A stretch of 64,000 nt of DNA. Origin: Solirubrobacter deserti. Lineage in GTDB: Bacteria > Actinomycetota > Thermoleophilia > Solirubrobacterales > Solirubrobacteraceae. The stretch's first letter is position 1, and each line of letters opens with the position of its first letter. Made by a program: the position numbers and the translations under genes. This document shows positions 1 through 9,464 of this stretch, in pieces. The stretch covers positions 806,001 to 870,000 of the forward strand of contig NZ_QPKJ02000003.1 of NCBI RefSeq assembly GCF_003344625.1, written 5' to 3'. A model generated the notes under the pieces. It saw nothing but the letters and a program-made list of their open reading frames with translations, searched no databases and had not been told where the DNA came from.

Positions 1-3000
1 TTCTCCACGTTCGGAAGGAACGTCCAGTTGGTCGTCGGAGCGGGGAGCTGCAGGGACAGCGTGGGCGCCACGTCGCTGCCGATCGTCACGTCCTCCGACA
101 CGCTCGTGCCGAGCTTGCCGACGCGCACGTTGCGGAAGAACACGTCGTCGCCGTTGCCGTGCATCTGCAGGCCGATGCGGCCCTGCTTGAGATCCGACAC
201 GGCGTCGTCGTCGACCCACTCGTTGATCTTCACGCCGTTGAGGATCACGATGATGCGGTCCTCCTTGACCTGGATCTCGTACGAGTTCCACTGGCCGGCC
301 GGCTTGAGCACCGCGTCGCGGGCCGCCGCGTCGGCCGCCTGCTCGAGGTAGATCGCGCCGGTGGTCTGAGCGGGGTTGTCCGTCGGGTCGATCTGGATCT
401 CCTCACCCTGCTGGATCGAGGTGTCGACCGTGTTCGCCCCCGTGTCGGGGAAGCCCACGAAGATGCCGGAGTTGTCGTCCCCGGGCATCATCCAGTCGAG
501 CTTGAGCGAGTAGGGCGCGTCGTAGTCCTTCTTGGTGTACATCAGGCCGAACCCGCCGACGGACTTGAACGTGCAGCCCTCGCGGACGAAGCGCCCGGAG
601 CCCGAGTACTGCCACTTGTCGGTGAGCATGGCGTCGGAGCCGTCGAGCAGCATCTCGTAGCCCGCTTCCGGCGTGTACAGCGTCTCGCACGGCGGGACCG
701 GCGGGGCCTCAGGCGGCTCGCCGACCGTGAAGTGCTCGAACGTGGCGGTCTCGCTGCCGGTGCCGTTGTAGGCGGACAGGCCGATGCTCGGCGAGCCCAG
801 GCCGGAGGTGGTGAACCCGTCACCGATCTCCGTCCAGGTCTGGCCGTCGTTGATCGACCAGCGGCCGCGGAGCTGGCCGTCGCGCGCGTACATCTGGAGC
901 GTGATGGCCTTCTGGGCGTTCGCAGGGATGTCCGAGTTGGCGTAGCCGCTCTGGCGGCCGAGCTCGGTCGTCCACGTGCCGTTCGGGCGCCGCATGACGA
1001 CGACCTTGGCCCAGGCGTTGGTGCCCGCGTAGGCGACGATGCCGCCCTGCGTGTACTCCTTGTTGCCGTCGATCGAGATCTTGGTCGTCGCGGCCCAGCT
1101 GCCGTCGGTCGGGCCCGGCTGCAGGATGATGTTCTTCGCGCTCACCGTGCCGCCGGTGATGTCGCCGGCCTGCGCCTTGATCTGGAGCTTGCCGTCGGCG
1201 ACGGAGTAGCCGGCGGGATCCGGGTTGAGGATCGTCGTCCAGCGGCAGCGGTTGAGCGTGGTGCCGTCGAACGTGTCGTTGGCGGCCTGCGGCTCGCACG
1301 AGATCGGCTCGTTCTGCGTGACGTCGAGGTAGTCGAGGTTGACGTTCGCCTCGTCGCCCTGGTCGTACTTGAGCATGACGTCGTTGCTGCCGGCCTTCAG
1401 GACCCACTTGTCGGTCAGCGAGCCGTACTGGTTCCACTGGCCCGTGCTCGGGAAGGCGACCTTCTTGACGAACACGCCGTTGACGTACAGGCTCAGACGC
1501 TTGGTGCCCGGAGCCGGGTGCGGCCCGTTGGCGTAGCCGATCTTGACGTCGGCCTCACCGTCGGCCAGCGCGCTGACCTTGAACGTCGTGCTGGCGCCCA
1601 GGTTCTGATAGCCGCCCACGTAGCCGAGGCCGCTGTAACCGGCGTGCTCGGTCTGGGCGTTGGCACCGCCGGCCAGCGTCCCCGCCTCGGCCTCGTGGCG
1701 CGTCGTGCCCGCGGGCGCGAACCGCACGTTGTCGAGGTTGACGTTGCCGTCGTCGTCGGCGCCGTACAGGAGCTCGACCTCATTCACGCCCGCCTTGAGG
1801 GCGACCGTGTCGAGGTAGTAGCCCCACGTCTTCCACGTGCCGGTCGAAGGCAGCGTGATCTGGCGGCTGGTGCCGTTGACGATCAGCGTCATCTTCTTCG
1901 GGCCCGCGAACGGGTTCGGGCCGTTGGCGTAGTGCAGCGCCATCCGGTAGTCGCCGGCCTTGCCCGCGTTCATCTCGATCTTGACCGAGGAGGAGCCCTT
2001 GGTCTGGATGCCGGAGACGAAGCCGTTGCCGGTGAAGCCCGCGTGCTCGGTGTCGAACTTCGCGCCACCGGCCATCACGCCTTCTTCGAGCTCGAAGAAG
2101 CCCTCGCTGACCGGAGCGACGTAGCCCGGCAGCTTGTTGAGCGTGTACCAGGCCTCGGTGCTGAGGATCTCGGTGCCGTCAGCCGCGGCGAACGGACGCG
2201 GCGAGCGGACGTAGACGACCTTGTTGGGCTCCAGGCCGGCGATGTCGAGCGTGACGACCTTCTTGTCGGCGGACAGCGTCGCGCCCGTCACGGTCAGGTT
2301 CTTCTCGCCGATCTTCGGGCCGCCGTACTGCGCGGTCGGCGCGTAGCCCCACGACTTCACCGTGTACTTGGAGGCGAGGTTGGCCGCGGTGGCGTCCGAC
2401 AGCGGCTTGGTGTACGTGATCTTGAAGTCGCCGTCGACGAGCTCCATCTTCTGCATGTCGAACGTCTGCGTGCCGTTCGGGCGCAGCTTCTGGAGGCCGA
2501 AGGTCTTCTTGCCGTTCTGGCCCCAGTTGCCGCCGCCGTGCAGGCCGCCGACGATGATCGAGCCGTCCTCCTGCAGGAGCATGCGGGTCAGACCCGCCTC
2601 CAGGCCCTGCGTGTGGCGGAAGTACGCGCCCTGGTACTCACCCTCGACCTTCTCGAGGAACGCGCGCTGGATGCCGCCGTAGGTGACGTCGGCGATGTAC
2701 ATCTGACCGGCGAACGGGCCGTCCGGGATCAGCAGCGGCTGGCTCGGTGAGTTGGCGATCTCGTTCTGCGGCAGCCACAGCGCCGGCGGGGTCGGCTTCT
2801 GGTTGTCGAAGCGGCCCGGAGTGCCGTCGGCCTCGGTGGTGAAGTGGTTGTAGAACGCGCCCGGCTTGATGTGGAGCAGCTTGTTGGCCGGCAGCCACGC
2901 GCCCTGGTTGTCGGTGACGAAGATCTCGTTGTCGGGACCCCAGCCGATGCCGTGCGGGGTGCGCAGGCCGCCCGCGACGTACTCGATCGCGCCCGTGTCC

Positions 3001-4145
3001 TTGCTGATCTTGATGTGCGTGCCGCGATCCTGTGAGCCCTGCGGGATCGTGGTCGCGCCGCCGAGGTTGATCGACACGGACAGGTTCACGTAGAAGAAGC
3101 CGTCCTTGTACAGGAGGCCGAACCCGAACTCGTGGAAGTTGCCGTCGAACGGGTACGAGGCGACCTTGGTCTCGGTCTCGAACGTGCCGTTGGAGTCGGC
3201 GTCGGCCAGCTTGGTGAGCTGGTGCTTCTCCGAGACGTAGATCGCGCCGTCGACGATCTTGAGGCCCTGCGGCTCACGCAGGCCCTCGGCGATCTTGGTG
3301 CGCGTGACGGTGGACGGGTTGGCCGCGGTCTTGACGCCGGAGAGCTTCCAGATCTCGCCGGCCTCGGTGATGCTGGTCGGGTCGCCGTCGTCGTCACCCC
3401 ACGTCAGCACGAGCAGGTCGTCGCCCATCCACTCCAGGCCCGTGACCTTCGGCTCGAAGTCGGCCGGACGGAAGTTGACGAGGTCGTAGGCGGGGTTGAC
3501 GCTGTCGAGCGGCAGGCCGTCACCCGGCGTGTCGTTCTGGCCCTCGCACTGCTTGGTGCCCGGGGAGGTGACGCGCACGGAGCGGTCGGTCGTCAGCGCG
3601 GAGTTCGGGACGATGGTGAAGCCGCTGTCGCCGGGCTTGCGCCAGCTCAGGCGCAGCTCCTGGCCGCCGCCGGCCTCGAAGAAGTTGATGCGCAGGGCGT
3701 GGGTGCCCGCGGTCAGCTGGATCGTGCCGTCCTGGTCCTCGGCACCGTGGAGCCCGTCGTTGTCGACGACCTTCGTCTCGCCGATGAACAGCTCAGAGCC
3801 GTCGTCGCTGCGCAGGCGGAACGTGTAGCTGCCGGCGGTCGGGACGGTCAGCGTCGCGATCGCGTGGACGACGAAGTTGTCGGTGAAGCCGCCGAACGCC
3901 GCGTCGCCCTCCCAGTCGATGGTGGGCTTGAGCTCGTCGAAGTTCGGCGTCTGGGCCGGCTTGATCGGGCAGAGCTCACTGGGCGCGGCGCCCAGCTGGA
4001 AGATCCGCTGCGTGACGCCCTGCTCGGTCTGCTGCGCGTGCGCGAGCGGTGCGGACGCGCCCAGGAGCGCGACGAGGCCGCACAGAAGTGCAAGCCACTT
4101 GGTGATGGTGGACACGCCGCTCCGGCGCTCCCAACCTGACTGCAT
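1..4145 (-). CDS. Giant secreted PA14 / sugar-dehydrogenase-like / CBM / DUF1080 protein, 3' end outside window
   Basis: At least 1381 codons are open from ATG 4145 to the window edge, so the C-terminus is missing. AGGGGGAG lies 7 bases before the ATG. Residues 1-38 form a signal peptide (hydrophobic LALLCGLVALLGAS, then LAHA/QQ). Next come a PA14 domain (about 55-190, with RSDDGSELFIG), a six-bladed sugar-dehydrogenase-type propeller (about 210-560, with GLREPQGL and RTPHGIGWGPD), two tandem CBM6/35-like modules (each with an HAG(F/Y)xGxG(F/Y)V motif), a concanavalin-like DUF1349 region, and a DUF1080-type 3-keto-disaccharide hydrolase domain at the left edge (GIFVGFPDTG, AGQWNSYEIQVK). Inferred role: extracellular carbohydrate binding and oxidation or cleavage. 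A TTGTGG-N16-TACTAT promoter candidate sits at 4203-4230. Substrate unknown; the domain calls rest on motif recognition. Confidence 0.85.
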   Translation of the reverse strand, partial: MQSGWERRSGVSTITKWLALLCGLVALLGASAPLAHAQQTEQGVTQRIFQLGAAPSELCPIKPAQTPNFDELKPTIDWEGDAAFGGFTDNFVVHAIATLTVPTAGSYTFRLRSDDGSELFIGETKVVDNDGLHGAEDQDGTIQLTAGTHALRINFFEAGGGQELRLSWRKPGDSGFTIVPNSALTTDRSVRVTSPGTKQCEGQNDTPGDGLPLDSVNPAYDLVNFRPADFEPKVTGLEWMGDDLLVLTWGDDDGDPTSITEAGEIWKLSGVKTAANPSTVTRTKIAEGLREPQGLKIVDGAIYVSEKHQLTKLADADSNGTFETETKVASYPFDGNFHEFGFGLLYKDGFFYVNLSVSINLGGATTIPQGSQDRGTHIKISKDTGAIEYVAGGLRTPHGIGWGPDNEIFVTDNQGAWLPANKLLHIKPGAFYNHFTTEADGTPGRFDNQKPTPPALWLPQNEIANSPSQPLLIPDGPFAGQMYIADVTYGGIQRAFLEKVEGEYQGAYFRHTQGLEAGLTRMLLQEDGSIIVGGLHGGGNWGQNGKKTFGLQKLRPNGTQTFDMQKMELVDGDFKITYTKPLSDATAANLASKYTVKSWGYAPTAQYGGPKIGEKNLTVTGATLSADKKVVTLDIAGLEPNKVVYVRSPRPFAAADGTEILSTEAWYTLNKLPGYVAPVSEGFFELEEGVMAGGAKFDTEHAGFTGNGFVSGIQTKGSSSVKIEMNAGKAGDYRMALHYANGPNPFAGPKKMTLIVNGTSRQITLPSTGTWKTWGYYLDTVALKAGVNEVELLYGADDDGNVNLDNVRFAPAGTTRHEAEAGTLAGGANAQTEHAGYSGLGYVGGYQNLGASTTFKVSALADGEADVKIGYANGPHPAPGTKRLSLYVNGVFVKKVAFPSTGQWNQYGSLTDKWVLKAGSNDVMLKYDQGDEANVNLDYLDVTQNEPISCEPQAANDTFDGTTLNRCRWTTILNPDPAGYSVADGKLQIKAQAGDITGGTVSAKNIILQPGPTDGSWAATTKISIDGNKEYTQGGIVAYAGTNAWAKVVVMRRPNGTWTTELGRQSGYANSDIPANAQKAITLQMYARDGQLRGRWSINDGQTWTEIGDGFTTSGLGSPSIGLSAYNGTGSETATFEHFTVGEPPEAPPVPPCETLYTPEAGYEMLLDGSDAMLTDKWQYSGSGRFVREGCTFKSVGGFGLMYTKKDYDAPYSLKLDWMMPGDDNSGIFVGFPDTGANTVDTSIQQGEEIQIDPTDNPAQTTGAIYLEQAADAAARDAVLKPAGQWNSYEIQVKEDRIIVILNGVKINEWVDDDAVSDLKQGRIGLQMHGNGDDVFFRNVRVGKLGTSVSEDVTIGSDVAPTLSLQLPAPTTNWTFLPNVE

Positions 4146-4202
4146 TCGAGATTCTCCCCCTCGACGGTCGACTACGCACTCACAATCGACTGCGCGAGGG
4201 CG

Positions 4203-4230
4203 ATAGTACCGGTCTTCGAGCGGACCACAA
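4203..4230 (-). promoter_or_regulatory. Candidate sigma70-type promoter for the PA14 protein
   Basis: On the minus strand TTGTGG (4230-4225), a 16-base spacer and TACTAT (4208-4203) lie about 60 bases before the ATG at 4145. The rest of the gap 4146-4296 holds nothing else I can name. Confidence 0.35.
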
Positions 4231-4296
4231 CCATACTTTTGACAGTTATGAGGGGAAAGCCGGGAAGCTGGACAAGTGTTCGGTCCGGCGCCTGCG

Positions 4297-5448
4297 CTAT
4301 GCGGAAGCGCGGTGCTCGGCGAAGAAGTGCCAGGACTCGGCCGCCGCGGTGTCCGGGTACCGGTGCCGGAGACCCTCGAGCATCACGAGCTTGAGCAGCG
4401 CACCGTTCGCTCCGAGGCCGCTCGCCGGCCAGCGCAGGGTCGACACGCCCGGATCGGCGATCGCGCCGTACAACGCCGGGTCGAGCCCGAACGCCGCGTG
4501 GTAGAGCCCGAAGAAGTCGCTCAGCGCGGGCGTGGTGAGGATGAGCGCCGGGTCGAGCGGCAACGCGGGCAGCGTGGGGTCGACGTTGTCGATGACCTTG
4601 GGGTCGTCAGTCCCGAGTGACAGGAGCGTCGGCACCGGCCGAGCCGGCGCCGCGCCCGCGGGCATGCCGCCGCCGCCCGAGTAGGCCGCCGCGGCCAGCT
4701 GCTCGGCGCGATCGACGGAGAGCCGCGCCGCGAAGCCCGCGCCGTTCGAGAACCCGGCCGCGTACACCCGCCGGCCGTCGATCGGCAGCCCGCCCTGCAG
4801 GTCGGCCACCATCGCGTCCACGAAGGACACGTCGTCCGCGGGGACGGGCGCGCCCGCGTCCGATCCGGGCGGGAGCTCGTTCGTGTCGATCTCCGCCGCG
4901 AGGCTGAAGTCGTTCCACTTGGTCGTCAGCCGGCCGGTCTCCAGCACGCGGTAGCGCAGCCCGGTCGGGAACACCGCCACCAGGCCCGTCTGATCGGCCA
5001 TCTCGCGCCACCCCGACGAGTGGAAGAACTGCTCGCCGGTGCCGCTGCTGCCGTGGAACATGAACACGACGGGCCGCCGGGCGCCGGTCACGGGCGCCGT
5101 CTGCGGGAGGTAGGCGAGAAAGCGCCGCGGGTGACCGTCGGGCTCGACCGTGCGGCAGTTGACCCCGGGCGCCTACGCCGTGCCCACCGCGCCCTGCGTG
5201 TCGCAGGTGACCGGCGGGGCCTGCGCGGACGCGGGCGCGGGCGCGAGCAGCGCAAGGGCCGCGAGCGCGGGCGCGGCGAGGACGGCGGCGCCGCGGGCGC
5301 GCGCCGGGAGGGTGGCGGCGGCGAGCGGGCCGGCGTGGCCGGCCGTGCGGGCGGCGGCGGGCGGGCGCGCCGGCAGCGTGGAGCCGGCGAGAGGGCCGGC
5401 GTGGCGGGTCGTGCGGCGAGTGGGAAGGTGCGGGGTGAGGCGAGGCAT
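4297..5448 (-). pseudogene. Secreted PHB-depolymerase/LpqC-type esterase interrupted by an in-frame TAG
   Basis: An alpha/beta hydrolase of the polyhydroxybutyrate depolymerase/feruloyl esterase type. The catalytic part shows the oxyanion segment VVFMFHGSSGTG, nucleophile elbow GFSNGAG, and a C-terminal region around LRHRYPDTAAAESWHFF. The best start is ATG 5448, preceded by AAGG, which begins a long Arg/Pro-rich leader and a signal-peptide-like core (ALAALALLAPAPASA). The same frame then meets TAG at 5175-5173, after ...GAVGTA, and carries straight on with APGVNCRTVEPDGHPRRFLA, which reads as genuine mature enzyme. No ATG, GTG or TTG lies between that stop and GTG 5091, and GTG 5091 falls inside the fold. 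So the gene is either inactivated by one nonsense change (TAC to TAG would do it), read through, or miscalled. The leader also contains two copies of an HAGPLAxxTLPAR motif. Confidence 0.65.
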
Positions 5449-5533
5449 CGCGAGCCTTTGGTCGGGAGCATCGACCGTCTCGTGCGCGCGGCGCGGCAAC
5501 CACCCGGGAACCCCTGCCGCGCCCCCTGAACGA

Positions 5534-5561
5534 CGAAGGGCCGCGCGGAGGCGGCCCTTCG
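5534..5561 (-). terminator. Hairpin terminator after nrdJ
   Basis: Perfect 11-bp arms CGAAGGGCCGC / GCGGCCCTTCG around a 6-base loop, 23 bases past the nrdJ stop. On the minus strand it is followed only by TCGTTC, so it is a hairpin without a real U tract, common in GC-rich actinobacteria. Confidence 0.7.
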
Positions 5562-5583
5562 ACTCATGAGGTGTGGGTGAGAC

Positions 5584-8505
5584 TCAGCCGCAGCCGGTGT
5601 TGTTGCCGCAGCTCGAGCACGTGTAGCACGAGCCGGTGCGCTGCATCATGCCGCCGCAGTTGTTGCAGGCCGGGCCGAGGTCCAGGCCGATCATGCGCAC
5701 CGGGACGACCGGCGGCGTGTCCGTCAGCGCGGCCGCCGCGGGCTGCACGGGCGCGGCGGGCAGGGCCGGCGCCGGGGCCGGGGCCGGGGCCGCGTGGCTG
5801 TGGCCGTTGCCGTTGGCCGGGCCGGCGGTGTCGCTCGACGGCGCCGCGTTCTGGGCGGTCGCCTTCGCGCGGACCTCCTGCGTGAGGATGCCGAGCTCCT
5901 CCTGCGTGTCGGCGTCCAGGAAGCGCGACGCCAGCCAGCGCATGATGTAGTCCGGCATCGACTTGGCGAACGGGATCTCCGGGTTGGTGGTGATCCCCTC
6001 CGGCTCGAAGCGCATGTAGGCGAACTTGCGGACCAGCGTCTCCAGCGGCACGCCGTACTGGAGCGAGATCGAGATCGCCGTCGCGAACGAGTTCATCATG
6101 CCGCGGAGGGTCGAGCCCTCCTTGCCGATGTCCGTCAGGAAGATCTCGCCGACCGAGCCGTCCTCGTACATGCCGGCCGTGATGTAGCCCTCGTGGCCGC
6201 CGAGCGAGAACTTGTGGGTGAGCGACTTGCGCTCACGCGGCATGCGCTTGCGCAGCGGCTCGTCCTCGCGCGCGAGTGCCTTGTCCACGGCCTTCTTGAC
6301 CGCGACCGCCACCAGCTCGTCGACCTCGGACTGCGTGAAGATCTCCTCGCCCGCCTCGATGGCCGCCTCGGCCTTGGCCGGGAGCTCCTTGGTGTCCTGG
6401 GCGTCGGTGCGCAGCGCCTGGGCGGTCTTGGAGCCGTCGCGGTAGATGGCCAGCGCCTTGACGCCGAGCTTCCAGGCCTGGATGTAGGCCTCCGCGATGT
6501 CCTCCACCGAGGAGTCCTGCGGCATGTTGACCGTCTTGGAGATCGCGCCCGACAGGAACGGCTGGACTGCGCCCATCATCTTCACGTGGCCGGCGGGCGA
6601 GATCGGACGCTGGCCGACGGCGACGTCGAAGATGTCCAGGTGCTCGGCCGCGAGCCCCGGCGCGCCGATGATCGTGCCGTGCTCGGCGACGTAGGCCTCG
6701 ATCTGCTCGATCGCGGCCTCGCCGTAGCCCAGCGTGCGCAGCGCCATCGGCACCGTGCGGTTGGCGATGATCATCGTCCCGCCGCCGACGAGCTCCTTGT
6801 ACTTGACGAGCGAGAAGTCCGGCTCGATGCCCGTCGTGTCGCAGTCCATCAGGAACGAGATCGTGCCCGTGGGCGCGAGCACCGTGGCCTGCGCGTTGCG
6901 GTAGCCGTAGAGCTCGCCGAGCGCGACGGCCTCGTTCCACGTCTCGCGTGCGGCGGCCAGCAGCTGCGTGTCGCCCACGGCGGAGTCCGGCACCGCGTAC
7001 GACGCGTCGCGGTGCATGCGCATGACGTTGTTGTGCGCCTCGCGGTTCTCCGCGTAGCGGTCGTACGGGCCCATCGCGGCGGCGATCTTGGCCGACTGCG
7101 CGTAGGCGCGGCCCGTCATCAGCGCGGTGATGGCGGCGGCGGCGCCGCGACCCTCGTCGGAGTCGTAGGCGAAGCCGTTGGCCATCAGGAACGCGCCCAG
7201 GTTCGCGTAGCCGAGGCCGAGCTGGCGGAACGCGCGCGCGTTCTTGCCGATCTCCTCGGTCGGGTAGCTCGACGGCGAGACGACGATCTCCTGCGCCAGG
7301 AACACGATGTCCACGGCGTGCTGGAAGGCCTCGGTGTCGAACGTGCCGTCCGGCCGGCGGAACTTCATCAGGTTCAGCGAGGCCAGGTTGCACGCCGAGT
7401 CGTCGACGTGCATGTACTCGGAGCACGGGTTGGACGCGTTGATGCGCCCCGAGTTCGGCGACGTGTGCCACTGGTTGATCGTCGTGTCGTACTGGACTCC
7501 CGGATCGGCGCAGCGCCACGCGGCCTCGGCGATCTCGCGCATCAGCTCACGCGCCTTGATCGGCTCGCCGATCGGCTCACCCGTGGTGCGCGCGATCAGG
7601 TGCCAGTCCGCGTCGTCCTCGACGGCCTGCATGAACTCGTCCGTGACACGGACCGAGTTGTTGGCGTTCTGGTACTGGATCGAGTGGAAGCCGTCGCCGT
7701 CGATCGACATGTCGAACCCGGCATCCCGCAGCGCGGCGGCCTTGTCCTCTTCCTTGGCCTTGCACCAGATGAACTCGCGGATGTCCGGGTGGTCGACGTC
7801 CAGCACGACCATCTTGGCCGCGCGGCGCGTCTTGCCGCCGGACTTGATCGTGCCCGCCCACGAGTCCGCGCCGCGCATGAACGACACGGGGCCGGACGCG
7901 GTGCCGCCCTTGGACAGCGGCTCGTTGGAGCCTCGGATGTTCGAGAGGTTGATGCCCGAGCCCGAACCACCGCGGAAGATCCGGCCCTCGCGCGTGTTCC
8001 AGTCGAGGATCGAGTCCATCGTGTCCTCGACCGAGAGGATGAAGCAGGCCGAGCACTGCGGGGACTCCTCGAAGCCCACGTTGAACCAGACGGGCGAGTT
8101 GAACGCCGCGATCTGGTGCAGGAGGATGTGCGTCAGCTCGGCCTCGAAGGTGTCGCCGTCCTCCTCGGAGGCGAAGTAGCCGCGCTCACGGCCCCAGTCG
8201 GCGATCGTCCCCGCGACGCGGGAGATCATCTGCTTGACCGAGCGCTCACGCGTCGGTGACGTCAGCTGACCGCGGAAGTACTTCTGGGCGACGATGTTCG
8301 TGGAGTTCTGCGACCAGGCCTTCGGGAACTCGACGTCGTCCTGGCGGAACGAGCCGACGGCGGCGGTGCGCAGCTCCCACTCCACCGCGTCGTACGGATG
8401 CACGCCCGGCCGCGTGAACAGCCGCCGCACGCTCAGCGCCTCAGGGGCGCGTGTGGTCTGCGTGAGCGTGGTTTGCGGCGACGTCTTTTCCATGGTGCTT
8501 GCCAT
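5584..8505 (-). CDS. nrdJ: Adenosylcobalamin-dependent (class II) ribonucleoside-diphosphate reductase
   Basis: 973 residues. It reduces ribonucleotides to deoxyribonucleotides using a radical generated from vitamin B12 coenzyme, so it works with or without oxygen. Visible features: first substrate-loop cysteines CSAC (C151, C154), the NPCSEY signature near residue 360, the block GVPLETLVRKFAYMRFEPEG near the C-terminal third, an Ala/Pro linker, and a cysteine-rich tail (CNNCGGMM then CYTCSSCGNN) that resembles a zinc-ribbon/redox tail. No ATP-cone is evident at the N-terminus. Two starts are possible: ATG 8505 lies right against GAGGGAG, while ATG 8493 lies 12 bases after it. The gene stands alone, with a terminator behind it and a structured leader ahead. 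Confidence 0.96.
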   Translation of the reverse strand: MASTMEKTSPQTTLTQTTRAPEALSVRRLFTRPGVHPYDAVEWELRTAAVGSFRQDDVEFPKAWSQNSTNIVAQKYFRGQLTSPTRERSVKQMISRVAGTIADWGRERGYFASEEDGDTFEAELTHILLHQIAAFNSPVWFNVGFEESPQCSACFILSVEDTMDSILDWNTREGRIFRGGSGSGINLSNIRGSNEPLSKGGTASGPVSFMRGADSWAGTIKSGGKTRRAAKMVVLDVDHPDIREFIWCKAKEEDKAAALRDAGFDMSIDGDGFHSIQYQNANNSVRVTDEFMQAVEDDADWHLIARTTGEPIGEPIKARELMREIAEAAWRCADPGVQYDTTINQWHTSPNSGRINASNPCSEYMHVDDSACNLASLNLMKFRRPDGTFDTEAFQHAVDIVFLAQEIVVSPSSYPTEEIGKNARAFRQLGLGYANLGAFLMANGFAYDSDEGRGAAAAITALMTGRAYAQSAKIAAAMGPYDRYAENREAHNNVMRMHRDASYAVPDSAVGDTQLLAAARETWNEAVALGELYGYRNAQATVLAPTGTISFLMDCDTTGIEPDFSLVKYKELVGGGTMIIANRTVPMALRTLGYGEAAIEQIEAYVAEHGTIIGAPGLAAEHLDIFDVAVGQRPISPAGHVKMMGAVQPFLSGAISKTVNMPQDSSVEDIAEAYIQAWKLGVKALAIYRDGSKTAQALRTDAQDTKELPAKAEAAIEAGEEIFTQSEVDELVAVAVKKAVDKALAREDEPLRKRMPRERKSLTHKFSLGGHEGYITAGMYEDGSVGEIFLTDIGKEGSTLRGMMNSFATAISISLQYGVPLETLVRKFAYMRFEPEGITTNPEIPFAKSMPDYIMRWLASRFLDADTQEELGILTQEVRAKATAQNAAPSSDTAGPANGNGHSHAAPAPAPAPALPAAPVQPAAAALTDTPPVVPVRMIGLDLGPACNNCGGMMQRTGSCYTCSSCGNNTGCG

Positions 8506-8686
8506 CTCCCTCGGGCAGGGACTTCAACTCTTGCGGGCGGTGGACTATGCACCTTGGTCCGGACGGAATCCAGACCGCGCGGCGCCTACGAGAGTGAGCG
8601 CGAAAATCCTGCGTTTGCAGAGAAATTGTACCGTGGGAGGGGGTGCGGGCAGCCGTAGAATGCCCGCTCTTTCGGGCTTAAACCGC
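8506..8686 (-). promoter_or_regulatory. nrdJ leader: candidate -10, hairpins and a Shine-Dalgarno hairpin
   Basis: Gene-free stretch before nrdJ. On the minus strand TACAAT (8630-8625) could be a -10, with no convincing -35, giving a leader of about 115 bases. The last element is TCCCT-GCCCG-AGGGA (8521-8507), a perfect 5-bp stem that buries the Shine-Dalgarno AGGGA. A second stem, GTCTGGA/TCCGGAC with one G-U pair, lies upstream. Further up (8645-8677) two mutually exclusive stems share CCCGC and may end the preceding gene. I see no cobalamin-riboswitch B12 box and no clear NrdR box. Confidence 0.35.
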
Positions 8687-9436
8687 TTATCGCCCGAGGC
8701 GCAGCCAGTCGGTGAAATCCGCCCACGTTGCGCGGGTTCGGAAGGTGGCCTCGCGCATGGCCGCCGAGTCGCGGCCGAAGAAAGCGAGCGCAAGCGCGCC
8801 AACAATTGCGAGTGCAACCAGAACGGCCGGAATCAGGAGCCTTCCGGAGTCCGCCTTGGTCGAGACGGTGGCGGGTGTCGGGATCGGCGTCGGCGTGGCC
8901 GGAGCGGCCTGCGCGACGGGCGGGATCGCCGAGGGCACGGGCGTCGGCGCGGGCGTCACGGCGCCGTCCTCGGGCGGCAGCGTCCCGTCCTCAGGCGGGA
9001 GCGTGCCGTCGTCGGTCGGCGGGAGCGCGCCCTCGTCGGTGCCGCCGCTGTCCTGCTCGGGCTCGGGCAGCAGGCCGTCGTCCGGCGTCGCGGAGGGCGA
9101 GGCCGTCGCTGTGGCCGTAGCCGTCGGCTCCTCCTGCTGGGACCCGTCGCAGCGCCCGTTGTCGTGACGCGTGATGCCGGCCTCGACCGCCTCGCGGAAG
9201 TCGGGGTAGTCCGTGTCGAAGTCGGGCTCGATCGTGTCCACGGCGTCCTGCAGATCGGCGCGGTCGTGCTCGCAGACGTCGATCTTGCCGTCGCGGCGGT
9301 AGTCCTCGTAGATGAGCTTGACGGCGCCCGACGCGTTGTTGGGCGGGCCGGGCGTCGCGGTCGGCTCCTGGGCGGAGGCGGCGGCGGGCAGGAGCGCCAG
9401 CGCGGCCACCAGCGCCGGGATCAGGCGCAGGGGCAT
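8687..9436 (-). CDS. Secreted, membrane-anchored Pro/Thr-rich protein, function unknown
   Basis: 249 residues from ATG 9436. The N-terminus is a signal peptide (LIPALVAALALLPAAASA). A small domain of about 90 residues follows (from PPNNASGAVKLIYEDYRRDG to GITRHDNGRCDG, with two cysteines), then an acidic, Pro-rich linker with repeats of DGTLPPE, then a C-terminal transmembrane helix (IPAVLVALAIVGALALAFFG) and a short basic tail. It is probably held on the outer face of the membrane by the C-terminal helix. The linker repeats are also direct repeats in the DNA (about 8960-9030). It is divergent from the YdeI-like gene with 28 bases between starts. I do not recognise the family. Confidence 0.7.
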   Translation of the reverse strand: MPLRLIPALVAALALLPAAASAQEPTATPGPPNNASGAVKLIYEDYRRDGKIDVCEHDRADLQDAVDTIEPDFDTDYPDFREAVEAGITRHDNGRCDGSQQEEPTATATATASPSATPDDGLLPEPEQDSGGTDEGALPPTDDGTLPPEDGTLPPEDGAVTPAPTPVPSAIPPVAQAAPATPTPIPTPATVSTKADSGRLLIPAVLVALAIVGALALAFFGRDSAAMREATFRTRATWADFTDWLRLGR

Positions 9437-9464
9437 CGCCGTCCGAGTGTACGATCCGGCGCGC

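Noticed and set aside
159..2750. Long open frame on the plus strand opposite the PA14 protein
   Set aside because: Arg/Val/Leu-rich antisense shadow of a real minus-strand gene whose frame shows clear domains. GC-rich DNA keeps such frames open.
5794..8259. 821-codon frame opposite nrdJ
   Set aside because: Antisense shadow; no domains, and nrdJ is unmistakable.
8506..8686. Cobalamin riboswitch before nrdJ
   Set aside because: No B12-box sequence and no room for the full fold; only short hairpins are visible.
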